A stretch of 64,000 bases of DNA, taken from positions 9,733,548-9,797,547 of the forward strand of contig NW_022098043.1 in the NCBI RefSeq assembly GCF_002288925.2, given 5' to 3'. This DNA comes from Delphinapterus leucas (taxonomy: Eukaryota > Chordata > Mammalia > Artiodactyla > Monodontidae). Each line of letters begins with the position of its first letter. Position 1 is the stretch's first letter. Below are positions 34,698-45,829 of the stretch, in pieces. A program made the position numbers and the translations under genes. A model generated the notes under the pieces. That model was not told the origin of the DNA. It did no database searches and worked only from the letters and a program-made list of their open reading frames with translations.

Positions 34698-34909
34698 GCC
34701 CTGCTTCCCTGGTGGCGCAGTGGTTGAGAGTCCGCCTGCCGATGCAGGGGACACGGGTTCGTGCCCCGGTCCGGGAAGATCCCACATGCCGCGGAGCAGC
34801 TGGGCCCGTGAGCCATGGCCGCTGAGCCTGCGCGTCCGGAGCCTGTGCTCCGCAATAGGAGAGGTGGCAACAGTGAGAGGCCCGCGTACCGCAAAAAACA
34901 AAACAAAAG
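34698..34909 (+). mobile_element. CHR-2-like SINE, plus strand (nested)
   Basis: Short-type CHR SINE with an A-rich tail (gcaaaaaacaaaacaaaag). The duplication aaaacgac is at 34690-34697 and 34910-34917. It sits at the 3' edge of the preceding SINE. Confidence 0.92.
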
Positions 34910-35004
34910 AAAACGACATTAATGCCAAACTGAGAATTATTCTGTCTGGTTCACATCAAGGCAGAGGGAGGTTTTGTCAGGATCAACCTTAGAGAGAGTT
35001 CATC

Positions 35005-35225
35005 AGTATAATAATAATATCATCTAACGTTTACTATATATGCCAGGCACCAATCCAAGCACTTAATTCTCTCAAGAATCCCTTGTGCTAGGTATTCTTA
35101 TGGTCAGCAGCCCACAGAGGAAGAAATTGAGGCTTCTGGAATTAAGCTTCTTGCCCAATGGTACAAAGCTAGTAAGCAGTCAAGCTAAGATTCAAGCCCA
35201 GGCAGTCCGGCTCCAGGGTCCTCAT
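35005..35225 (-). repeat. MIR SINE, minus strand
   Basis: Antisense MIR: tatatgccaggcaccaatcc, gaggaagaaattgaggcttc, then agctagtaagcagtcaagct. Confidence 0.75.
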
Positions 35226-35584
35226 TCTTAGCCACCAAGCAGAGCGGGAATATAAGGCAAAAGTGGGAGCCTGGGGAAGGTTCTTGGCACCCCCAACCGC
35301 ATAGAGTGTACATCTGCAGTGGCGGGGAGCCTTGTGAGGGAGCTCCGTGACCCCCTAAGCCCCATCCCAGGGGGTCTTGGGAATAACCGCAGTCCCCACC
35401 AAGGACTCAGAGAGGATCTCCTTCTGTGTAAAGAAGCAGTTCTGGATGTCCGTGCGCCACTGATGGAAAGTACGCCGTGCCTTTGACAGTGATAGAGTCA
35501 TGGCTATTTTAGCCTGGCACACGGCACCCCCTGTTGGGCTTCTAGTGCCAAATGAAGAAGCAACAGAGGAAAGGGGCCAGGGGG

Positions 35585-35695
35585 TGGTATGTGTGTGCTT
35601 GTGTGCGTGAGTGTGCATGCATGGGTGCCTGTGTGTCTGCATGCCCATGTGTGTGCAGGCACGTGTGTGCAGGCACACATGTTTGTAGGTGGAGG
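35585..35695. repeat. (TG)n complex microsatellite
   Basis: Interrupted TG/CA dinucleotide tract (gtatgtgtgtgcttgtgtgc) with local short repeats of gtgtgcaggcac. It opens spurious frames on both strands. Confidence 0.9.
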
Positions 35696-35789
35696 CTGGA
35701 GGACATCAGAGGACCTGAGCCAGAGCGGGCAGCAGCAAGATTCCATCAACTCCTACTCAGCCTCAAGGGTGCCATGAGCTCCAATGATC

Positions 35790-35980
35790 TTGGTTTAATG
35801 AGTAAGAGCTTGGGCCTTAGCGTCAGCCCCAAATCCTGGATCCACCACTCCCAGGGCGTGCTACTTTGGGTATCACTTCACCCCTCCTGGTTGGGTCTTT
35901 TCGTCTAAAAAAACAAGGGGCAGTATTTACCTCTCAGGACGTTTCTAAGAACCTGGTGACAGGACCTGGCACATTGTACA
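35790..35980 (+). repeat. MIR SINE
   Basis: Sense MIR head (taagagcttgggccttagcg) through to the ggtgacaggacctggcacat tail. Confidence 0.7.
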
Positions 35981-36099
35981 AAAATGGGAATGCGTTGTGG
36001 GTTCGGAGCAGAAGGGGGGCGTGGACTGACTTTTGGCTTCTGTGAATGCTTAGTCTTATCACGCTTCATCACAGACCTGTAAGAGGATAAAAGCTTGGT

Positions 36100-37290
36100 C
36101 TAAAAAACAGGAGTCACCTTTGGTTCCGCTGGTTTTGCTTATTTCACATCCAATCCATCTCAACGAGTCCTGTTGACTCTCCCTCCAAAATATACCCCAC
36201 ACTGACCACTCTTCACCTTCTACTTGAGTTCAAGCTCTCACCCGAGCCCTCCTTGCATAATGAGATCATGCGGATGTGTCAGTCCTGGATTCACAGCTCT
36301 CCAGAGGATTCCCTTCCACTTGGAGTAAAATCCACCCTCCTCAACATGATTTCCATTACCTGGCCTGATTGTTTTCCGAGACTTCTTTTTGTTTTCTTTT
36401 TCTGTTTTTTTAAAATTGGGGTATAGTTGTTTTACAATGTTGTGTTGGTTTCTGCTGTACGACGAAGTGAATCAGCCACATGTATACATCTATCCCCTCC
36501 CTCTTGGACCTCCCTCCCCCCCATCCCACCCATCTAGGTCACCACAGAGCACTGAGCTGAGCTCCCTGAGCTATACAGCAGCTTCCCACTAGCCATCTGT
36601 TTTACACATGGTAGTGTGTATATGTCAATCCTGAAAAGATGCTCAACATCACTAATTATTAGAGAAATGCAGATCAAAACTACAATGAGGTATCACCTCA
36701 CACTGGTCAGAATGGCCATCATCAAAAAACCTATAAACAATAAGTGCTGGAGAGGGTGCGGAGAAAAGGGAACCCTCTTGCACTGTTGGTGGGAATGTAA
36801 ATTGATACAGCTGCTATAGAGAACAATATGGAGGTTCCTTAAAAAACTACAAATAGAACTACCATACGACCCAGCAATCCCACTACTGGGCATACACCCT
36901 GAGAAAACCATAATTCAAAAAGACACATGCACCCCAATGTCCATTGCAGCACTATTTACAACAGCCAGGACATGGAAGCAACCTAAATGTCCATCGACAG
37001 ATGAATGGATAAAGAAGATGTGGCACATATATACAATGGAGTATTAGTCATAAAAAGGAATGAAATTGGGTCATTTGTACAGACTTATTATTTTTTTTAA
37101 TAAGTTACTCCCTGCTGCTTCCGTTCCAGCCGCTATGGACTTCTTGGTCTCCATCCACACCCCAAACTTGCTCCTGACTCAGGAACATCAGAACCACTGT
37201 AGCCTCTGCCATAGAATGCTCTTCCCCCAGAACCTTGTATGGCTCCCTCCTTCACTTCACTCAGATATTTGCTCAACTTCTCATAGGAGT
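36100..37290 (+). repeat. L2 LINE 3' region, split by an inverted L1
   Basis: The left part (36100-36378, ending with ttccattacctggcctgatt) and the right part (about 37095-37290, with agaatgctcttcccccagaa) are consecutive L2 3' text. The L1 at about 36385-37094 separates them. Confidence 0.65.
36385..37094 (-). mobile_element. 5'-inverted L1, minus strand
   Basis: 36385-36645 is antisense L1 3' UTR beginning with a T-rich reversed tail (ttttctttttctgttttttt). From about 36648 the text switches to sense ORF2 (gatgctcaacatcactaatt) and stops near gggtcatttgta. About 250-300 bp of L1 expected between the two parts is missing. The flanks share only agactt (near 36379 and 37080), so the duplication is weak. 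Confidence 0.75.
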
Positions 37291-37369
37291 TGACCACCCA
37301 TGGCAAGGATAGGTTTTATATCCCCCAATATCTTCCCCCCTTAACTCGAGGTGATAAAATGCCTGAGTT

Positions 37370-37740
37370 TTAGCTGGATACATGGCTGGGTACTAGAATA
37401 AAGGGTATATTTCCCAGTCCCCTTGACAGGTAGGTGTGGCCATGTGACTAGGTGCTGGCCAGTGGATAGGGAAGGCAAGGTATGTGAGCAACTTCCAGGC
37501 ATTTCCTGAAGGGAGGGCGTGTGCCCGTCGTCCTCACTTCCTCCCTTCTGCAACCTGCAGTGTGGACAAGGTAATGAGTCACTATGGATGGTTTGGAGGA
37601 GGGCTCTGCTCCAGGGAAGGCAGAGCCACGATGTAGAAGGAGTCTGGGTGTCTGGTTGACCTTGTAGAGCCAGGAAACCAACCCTGGTGATGAGTGAGAC
37701 AGAAGAAACTCTTACTTTGTTTAAGTCACTGATATGTTGG
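37370..37740 (+). repeat. Old LTR-like repeat
   Basis: Wording such as gtgtggccatgtgactaggt and gagcaacttccaggcatttc, with a gtttaagtcactgatatg end, matches the copies at 25955 and 41930 and resembles MaLR/ERVL LTRs. Confidence 0.5.
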
Positions 37741-37839
37741 ACCATAGGTACATTCAGACAAACCTGTTTTCTAATGATAACCACCTTATCCAAGACGGTT
37801 CCAGGCCATTCCATTCCTGGCCACACTTTGTCTCCTCAC

Positions 37840-38095
37840 CTTGTTTTATTTTTCACTTTTCACTCCCTGACATTGAATTATACATTTATTTTGTATTTGT
37901 TTATTGTCTGGTTCTGTCTCTGGAATGTGAGCTCCACGAGGGCAGGGACTAGGCTGTTTGTCTTGTCCCCTGCTGTATTCCCAGCTCCAACAATGGTGCT
38001 CAGCATAGAGCTGGGCCCAATAAATACTTCTGAGCAAATAGAAGATAAGCCCCTACTATGTACTGGTGCTTTTTTTTTTTTTTTTTTTGCATTAT
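37840..38095 (+). repeat. L2 3' end and poly-T run
   Basis: Clear L2 tail: ggaatgtgagctccacgagg, then gcccaataaatacttctg. A homopolymer T run follows at 38070-38088. Confidence 0.75.
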
Positions 38096-38289
38096 TGCAA
38101 CTGATGTTATCACTGCTCTGCAACAGAAGAGATTGAAATGGAGGGAAATAAATGTGCTTGTCTGAAATTCCAGATCCTGAAAGCAGCAGAGCCAAAATTA
38201 AAACTCAAATCTGTTTTCCCACCAAATAAGTGTCTTTCTTCTCCCCAAAGCAATTATGAGAATTTCGCTTTCCTGGGGAAAAAAACCAG

Positions 38290-39180
38290 ACTCTCACAAC
38301 TCAACCAGAAGACAAATAACCCAATTAAAAATGGACAAAAGGTCCTAACAGATATTTCACCAAAGAAGACAGACAAATGGCCAATAAGCACATGGAAAGA
38401 TGCTCAGCATCATTAGCCTTTAGAGAAAAGGCAAAATAAAACCACAATGAGATACCACTTCCCACCCAGGAGATTGGTATCATTTTTAAAAATGTAGACA
38501 ACCCCAAGTGTTGGTGAGGCTGTGGAGAAACTGGAATCCTCATACACCGTTGGTGGGAACGTATAATGCTGCAGCCACTTTGGAAAATAATTCGGCAGTG
38601 TCTTGAAAAGTGAAGCATAACTTTACCACATGACCTAGAAATTCCAACCTTAGGAATCTACCCATGCGAAACGAAAACCGAAGTTCACTCAAAGACTTGG
38701 GTGTGAACATTCGCGGCAGCACCATTATTCACAATAGCCCCAGAGTGGAAACGCCCCATATGTCCATCAAGTGGTTAGCAGATAAAGGAAATACCATATA
38801 CCCATACGATGGCATCCTAATTGTCAGTTAAAAAAAGGAACATAAGTGCTGATATATATTTCAACATGGATAAACCTCAAAAACACTATCTCAGTGAAGG
38901 AGCAGAGACAAAGGGCTGTGTGCTGTATGATTCGGTTTATATGAAAGGTCCCCAAAAGGCAGATCTATAGCGACAGAAAGTACATCATTGGTTGCCTGGG
39001 GCTGGGAGTGGGAACGGGTAGTGTCTGCTAATGGGTTTCTTTTTGGAATGATGGAAATGCTGGCAAATGAGATTGTGGTGGTAGTTGAACAACTCTATAA
39101 AATTCACTAAAATGTCATTGAACTCTACACTTAAAATGGGTGAATTTCAGGATTTGTCAATTGCACTTCAATAGACTCAT
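38290..39180 (+). repeat. Old L1M, ORF2 3' part and 3' UTR
   Basis: Sense ORF2 remnants (aaaatggacaaaaggtccta; atttcaccaaagaagacaga), then a 3' UTR tail (tacacttaaaatgggtgaat). Many frame breaks; non-functional. Confidence 0.85.
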
Positions 39181-39294
39181 TAAAGGATTGATATATTTTT
39201 AGCCCATCATGTGTCTTCAAAGGGAAATAGTTAAATTCCTGGAAGGAGCCTCCTGCTCTCTGACAGGGAGGTGACAGAAAGGAGTGTTGAAGAG

Positions 39295-39475
39295 CGCAGC
39301 CTCAGGGCCACTCTGTCACCTGCACATCACTTAAGCTCTCCAAGCCTCAGTGTTCTCATCTGTAAAAGGGGGGCAGTAACTCCTACCTCCTGGGGTACTT
39401 TGGGGGTTTAAAAGGGGGTCATGAAAGGTTTAGCAGGTGCCTAGCACAGAGATATGTCTCATTGTACATTCTGGT
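39295..39475 (+). repeat. MIR SINE
   Basis: Sense MIR: ccaagcctcagtgttctcat, then a caggtgcctagcacagag tail. Confidence 0.75.
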
Positions 39476-41000
39476 CCTTTCTAGGGAAGCCACAATTAAA
39501 CTTTGGCTTTACTGGTGAGATATTATCTCTGGTGGGGGGAATGGGATTAACTAAATCATCCAACATCTCTTCAGCACCTGCCCTGTGCTAGATCCTGCCT
39601 TGGGTACAGGAATATGAGGTACACCAGTCCATGCCCTCTGAGAGCCCAGGGTCCGGGGGATGGCAGTCATTTTCAAGGTGCTTATGCTACTGAGGATGTA
39701 GAATAGAACTGAGGGGGAGGGCTGCAGCCCCATCAGGAAGGAGAGCGGTAAGGTTAGGGATGACTTCAAGAGGAGGAGGATGCTTCCGTGGAACCTCGGA
39801 GGATACACAGGCAGTTGGGAGCCAAGGGAGGCGGAGGTGGGCAACCCAAGCTGTGACGGCAGCTGCCGCAGCTCAGTGCAGCCCACTTTATCCCCCAGAG
39901 GATGTGATGAAAGCACGGAAGAGAATCTCAGACCCCCAGATTGGAAGCGACCTTTCAAGGTCCTGTCCAATCACCCTGCTTACTGGGGCCTGGACTTCAA
40001 AGGCTCTTGGTAAAGGAAGCAGCTGTTCCGTAACTCAACATCCCTTTGAAGATGAAGCTGTTGACAGCCACACTCCGTGACTCACACGGAGAGTTACAAT
40101 CAAGTTTCAGGAGCCCAAGTGTTCGGGGGAAGCACTCGTGGTGCAGGGACGGGCTCCACATTGGTGAGAAGTAAAGCAAAGCATCGATCCTGAGCGAGAG
40201 GCCTCTGCAGCAGGTGCCAGTGTCCTGATCTGGGTGACGGGCAGCCACCCGCCTGGAAATACCCATGAGATACAGAGAAGGGAAAGCTGATGTTGAGCCC
40301 CTACTCTCCGTGTACTCTGTGCCAAAGATTTTGCGAGGTGGTCTGTGTAGGTCCTCGGGGAGGGGAGAATGCTTATCCTTATCTGAAACACGAGCACCCT
40401 GGAGCTCTGAGAAGTTTAATGACTTGCCCAGGGTCATACAGCTAGAAAGGAGAAGGGAAGGGGTCAAGTTCAGCCTTGCCTTCCCCGCAGCGCTTGCTGC
40501 TTCTCATTCCATGCCTTGCTGGTCCTGATCTCACCCAACATCTAACAACCAGGTCTCTGACATATGGATGCGACTGACACCCACAGAAATTCCACATTTG
40601 CGTTTTTTTAAAAAAGGGATGTTTTTCTCATCATAATCTGTTATATTTTAAAATATGGAATCAAATACAAGAAAAATTGAAATTGCAAGGAAAAATAAAC
40701 ATGAAATGAAACACAATTTAAAGAAAAGGATAATGACTCATCTGAGGACCTGTCCTATGTTTTTCCTAGACCACAGAACTCTTGTTTTTGCATAGTTGAT
40801 ACCGTCTTGTATGTACCCTCTTGTGCCCTATGTTTTTCTTCTCAGAATTGTGTCATAAACATTTCCTTTGATGCTCCAAATTCCCTGTGAGCATTTAGCA
40901 GTACAGTCTTCATCAATCTGAATGAGTTTATTTAACCAATCTCCTGTACCGGATATTTAACTCGTTTCCATTTTTTTTTTTTCAATACAGCATTTTAAAC
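39476..41000. other. Intergenic DNA with L2, MIR and L1M fragments
   Basis: Minus-strand L2 at about 39555-39760 (cacctgccctgtgctagatc), minus-strand MIR at about 40270-40470 (ggtcatacagctagaaagga), and an AT-rich L1M-like piece at about 40590-41000. No gene recognised. Confidence 0.45.
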
Positions 41001-41119
41001 AATCCCTGGCAGGTGACGGTGGATATAGCCGCTACCTCTGTGTTTATAATGACACACACCGCCTCATGCCACACATCCATCAGACGGGGAACAGAAAGGC
41101 AGAAGACAACCAAACGTGC

Positions 41120-41265
41120 TAGGAGCTTCCCTGACATTTTCTTATTTAGTCCTCTCAATGATCTTGGGAGGTAGACACCCCTCTCTCCATTTTACAGTAG
41201 GGGACACTGAGGCCCAGGAGGGCTAGATCACAGTTTTGGAACTGAGCAGAGCTAGGATTCTGAGA
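41120..41265 (-). repeat. MIR SINE, minus strand
   Basis: Antisense MIR: ccattttacagtaggggaca, then gagctaggattctgaga. A sense MIR scrap is at about 41805-41900. The remainder up to 41930 is unique. Confidence 0.7.
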
Positions 41266-41929
41266 TGAGCCTGACTCCTGGATCTGCCCCACACTGCTCC
41301 CTCCCCAGTGTGGCCAGAGCACCCCAGTTCTGTCCAATGAGATGACTGTTGCCTTCTCCCCTTAAATGGTCACATAAAATCTCTTCTGCTCCATAGGGGG
41401 CATTTGAATGAAACACTCAGCTGCCAAGGGCAGTTTTCTAGCCTTTTGTCTGGGGAGATTCAGACTCCCCAGGGAAAAATACTTCCATGGGTGTTTGCTC
41501 TTGTTCTAACAATCCTCCCGTTCACAACCTCCCCTCGTCATTCTAGGGTTAACCTTGAATTTACTCTAATTCACATATTTTTTAGCAAAGCAAATAATTT
41601 GCAAGTTTTTATACCCTGCTGTCCGTTAATAGCTGATAGCTTGGATAACCCTCCTGGTGCGTCACGGTACCCACGTTGAGAACAGCTGGTACAGAACACA
41701 GATGAGACCTAAGAAGGAAGTTACGAAAGATCTAGGCGCTGCCAAAACATAGCTTTTGAAAATCCCTACATTAAAGTTCCTGCATTTGGATCAGAGGAGA
41801 GGTCTTCAGTTTCCTAATCTGTAAAACAGGCATAATATCTCCTGCTGAGTATTGCTGTGAGGGTTAAGTATGGTGATCGGTTAAAATAATAGGTTTAAAA
41901 AAGCACTGTGATAGAAGGGAATAATACTC

Positions 41930-42345
41930 TGAGGATCTGGTCCTCCTCTCCTTCCTGGGCATACACAGGACTACATTTCCCACCACGCTTTGCAGCCAGG
42001 AGGGGGTCATGTGACTAGTTCTAGCCAATGGAATGTGAGTAGATGTGCCGTGTGCCACTTCCAGGCCAAGGCGTTCACAGGTACGTGAGCATGTGTGAAT
42101 TCTCCACACTGTCTCTCACCCTACCATGGAGACTCTGGGGGCCACATGTTAGGATAGCAACATCACAGAGTGGTGGTATCTCTATCAGCCTGGGCTCCTG
42201 AGTGACTCTAGAGCAAAGCCACCTGCTAACCTACATCAGAAATGTAACATCAGAGAGAAATAAAACTTTGTTGTATTAAGTCCCTGAGATTCCAGGGATA
42301 TTTGTTACTGCAGCATAACCTAGACTCTACCTGACTAGTGCAAGC
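41930..42345 (+). repeat. Old LTR-like repeat
   Basis: Third copy of the family seen at 25955 and 37370: gactacatttcccaccacgc, ctagccaatggaatgtgagt, and a gagaaataaaactttg near-end signal. Confidence 0.55.
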
Positions 42346-42798
42346 CCCTAACACAGGGCCTGGACAACTTATGCTTTTTCCTCGTCCCCTCCCTTCATGG
42401 CTCAGATAGGCATAAGCCATGTGCCAACATAGAAACGGCAGGTATAGTACAGAAAGAAAAGTCCTTTGTCCTAGGACAGAGGCTTCTGAAACTCTCAAGG
42501 GCTGTACATTCTGAAGTTCTAGGTTAAACAAGAAGAAAGTGTTCTTGGCCGATAACCAATAGCAGATCATTTTAACAAAACATCCTGAGAGGGTTCTATG
42601 GAGGTGATTGTCAAAATTGTCCAGTCAGAAATACTTCCTAACTTCTCTTGTAGAGGTTTGAGTGGACTCTGATTAGTTAGTCCACTGCCACCTGAAGGTG
42701 CTGTCCCAAGAACTACATAGGATCAGAGGCTTTGGGTCCTAGATAGTCAGAGCTGAATGTTTGCTTAGAGATTACTCCTACGGGTGGGAAATCGGGTT

Positions 42799-43270
42799 TG
42801 TGATGGTTAAATTTCATGTGTTCTCTTGGCTAGGCTGTGCTGCCCAGTTGTTTGATCAAACCCTAGTTTGGATGTTGCTGTGAAGGTATCTTGTAGATTA
42901 TCTTGTGATTAACATCCGACAGTCAGTTACCTTTAAGTAAAAGAGATTACCCTCAATAATGAGGTAATTGTGGGTGGGCCTCATCCACTTGGTTGAAGGT
43001 TTTAAGGGCCAAAAACTGAAGTTTCTCGGAAAGGAAGTAATTCTGCCTCAAGATTGTAATATGCAGCCCTGCCCGAGTTTCCAGCCTGCCGGCCTGCCGT
43101 ATACATCTCACACTTGCCAGCACACACGATTGCACAGTTGCATTTTTCAAGTCAGTTCCTTAAAATAAATCTCTGTACATACCTATACCTATGTCTATAT
43201 CTCCATCTCCATCAATATCTATATCTATATATTTGATTGGTTCTGTCTCTCCAGAAAACTCTGATACGGG
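42799..43270 (+). mobile_element. MLT2-like ERVL solo LTR
   Basis: Starts tgtgatggttaaatttcatg, has gtgggtgggcctcatccact in the middle, an aaaataaatctctgtacata polyadenylation region, and ends in ggttctgtctctccagaaaa. A (TATC) run at 43190-43235 sits just before the end. No coding sequence. Confidence 0.8.
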
Positions 43271-43369
43271 ACTCATCTCTCATGCTAACCTGATTAGTAG
43301 TGGCTGCTTAAAAAGCTATGTGAAGAAGGATTCTGAGACCATGTCTAGGTTCAGTGAGTAAGAATAAAG

Positions 43370-43690
43370 TGAATGCAAGCTCCTTCAGAGCAGAGAACAT
43401 CTCGGTCTTGTAAATTATCTTATCTCCAGTGCCTAGGATACCATCTACTGCATAGGCGGTACCCTATGATGATAAGTACATGTGTTGAATGAATGAATGA
43501 TCTTTTAGCAATGTCTGCTGTGGGCACAGCAATGGGAGAGCCAGCCATCACTGACTTATTTCACAGAAGAGGCAATTGAGGCCCCAACAGGACTCTGCTC
43601 AAGGTCACACAGCTAATTAAGAGGTGACATATTCAAGTATGTGACATATTCAAGTATCCAAACATACATCTTCTGACTTTCTTGCCCCAA
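43370..43690. repeat. L2 3' end (+) followed by MIR (-)
   Basis: L2 tail at about 43370-43500 ending in gttgaatgaatgaatgatc, then antisense MIR at about 43510-43690 (caaggtcacacagctaatta). Confidence 0.7.
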
Positions 43691-44480
43691 ACTCTTTATT
43701 GTGTATCTGATGAGGAATTTGAAGAGGAACAGAAAGATATCGGGAGAGGAGAATCATCTGTTGGAAAATGAGTCTCTGACCCTTATTTGCCAAGAATATC
43801 TTTCAAGATGGACTTCTGGGGCTCCTGGCGGAGACAGAATTTACTCCTTCTGCCTCTGAGCACTAAACTCTCTTCAGCCCAGAAGGCCTTCCCGGGCTGC
43901 GTCCTGCAGATCAGTCTTGTGCCCTGATCTGCTGCAGGTCCGTCCTAGGCGGACATTGCTGAGTGGCAGTGAGGGGCTCCGCACCGAGGGTCACAATGCC
44001 TGCATCCCCACCCCCCCCGGAATTCCTGCTTTGACCAAGCCTGGGGGCTGGGTCAAGGGCACCCAGCAGGCCCCTCTGGGCATGTTGCCTTTGTGGGGAC
44101 TTTCTGGGTTGCAGTAAAGGGGAAGGGACAGGTAATTGTCAGGGGAGCTTGATGGTGCCCAGGACCTACCTCGGGGCCTGGCAAATAGTAGGGCTCCAGT
44201 GGAGGTTTGTCTAATGAGTGAAGGAATGTCCAAGGCAGATGGAGATGGGCATCGAAGACAGGCAGAGATACCCAGTGGCTGTCTGGAGCTGGCAAGGTTT
44301 CCCTTTTCCTGACAAGGCCTGGCTCATCAGGGTCTCTGTGTTTATTCCATACCTCACCTGGCCGGCCTAAGCAGCCTGGCTGTTTTTATTTCCAGAGGAC
44401 AGGGCAGGCTTCCTTACCAGTGGATGGTTCCATGTCCCACTCTCTCTGTCCCTGTGTCCCTGCTACACTGTGGACCTGTG
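43691..44480. other. Unique intergenic DNA
   Basis: No repeat or gene recognised apart from short MIR-like words. Confidence 0.35.
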
Positions 44481-44484
44481 GAAT

Positions 44485-44885
44485 GGCTGTAGTCCAGGGC
44501 CTGCCTGGGTTCGAATCCTGGCTCTGGGGCTGCTTGGCGAGCATCCTAAGCTTTCATATCTGCATCTCTAGAAGGAAGATAAGAATAATAACACTTGCTT
44601 TAGGAGGTGGTTTAAGGATTCAGTGAGTTAATATACGTAAAGCTCTGCAAAGAGGGCCTGGTATATTAACATTTGCTACCATTATGGTGGTGAGGTGACT
44701 AAGGTGATGCCCACAGATAACTCCATGTTCACCACCACCGTCTATGGCTTCCATGCGACCACCTGGTGAGGTAAGCAGACCAGGTATTAGCACCCATTTT
44801 TCATAGAACATTGAAGCTCAGAGAGGTTAAGTGACATGCTCCAGGTGAGCCAGATGATAAGGCATGACAATTGGCCTCCAAATCC
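44485..44885. repeat. MIR (+) followed by MIR (-)
   Basis: Sense copy: gcctgggttcgaatcctggc to gttaatatacgtaaagctct. Antisense copy at about 44690-44885: gaagctcagagaggttaagt. Confidence 0.75.
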
Positions 44886-45829
44886 ACTCCTTCTTCTATC
44901 CAGAAGGAGGGAATATTCCCATTGGCTGTGAAGAAGGGTGGATAGAGGTGTGACTGGGACCTCCCACTCCTCTCAGGAACGCTAGGAATTCTGCTCTCAG
45001 TCAGGGTTCTGAGAAGTTCTTCCAGGTAAATGAGAAGTGGACGACTGTAGACCTTTTCAGGGTCTGTTATCTGGGGTTGCTGTACCCCTGTGGGGCGGTG
45101 GGGGGCGTCCTGGACCCCAACAGGTCCTGGCTCTTTGCATTGGCCAATTGCAAAGCCTGAAGCTGCTCCTTAAAGCTCTTGGATGTATCCTGGGCTTGTG
45201 TCCCCAGTGTGTGCACAGGGCAGGCAAACTCATTTCAGTGTTAGCTGAAGTCGAAGAGGATTAAGGAATGAAATGTGTGGTGGGGAAAAAATAAGTTCAT
45301 TGAATGCACTTCAGAGCCCAATAGAAACGACCTCCGGATCCTCCAATGGCTTTTGGATTATCTTCACCTGGATTCCCATCTGCTGGTGTGGATTATCTGT
45401 ATCTATGTGAACGGTGTGTGTGGTTCTGGAAGGACTGGAGTGTGGGACTGTGATGCCAGGCTTGGGTTCCCTGCCAGGGCAGGGCCCAGCCGCATGGGGA
45501 AAGGTCAGCCCCTGTTGGCAGCAGGAATGTGTCTGACACGTTTGGGTGGTGGGAGGGAAATCAGGGTCTTTGATGAAGCTCCAGGTGTGGCAGAGAGGGG
45601 ACTGGTTGAGAGGGAGGAGGCATCTGTTCTGAAAGGCAGGCTGGGGAGAAGAGAAAGCGCTAATCAGGCCATGAATGCTAAACTCCAGGCTGCTGTTCAC
45701 CAGGGGGGCAGGGTGGGGAGAGGAGGACAGGAGAGGGAAAGGAAGCTGTTCTCAGAGAAGAAGAAAACCCTGGCCACCACTGTGGGAATCTACTGGTGGC
45801 ACAAAGAGTAATTTCTTCTCTTTTTTGCA
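44886..45829. other. Unique intergenic DNA
   Basis: No repeat recognised. A 178-codon plus-strand frame at 45275-45811 has no domain and is not called a gene. Confidence 0.4.
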
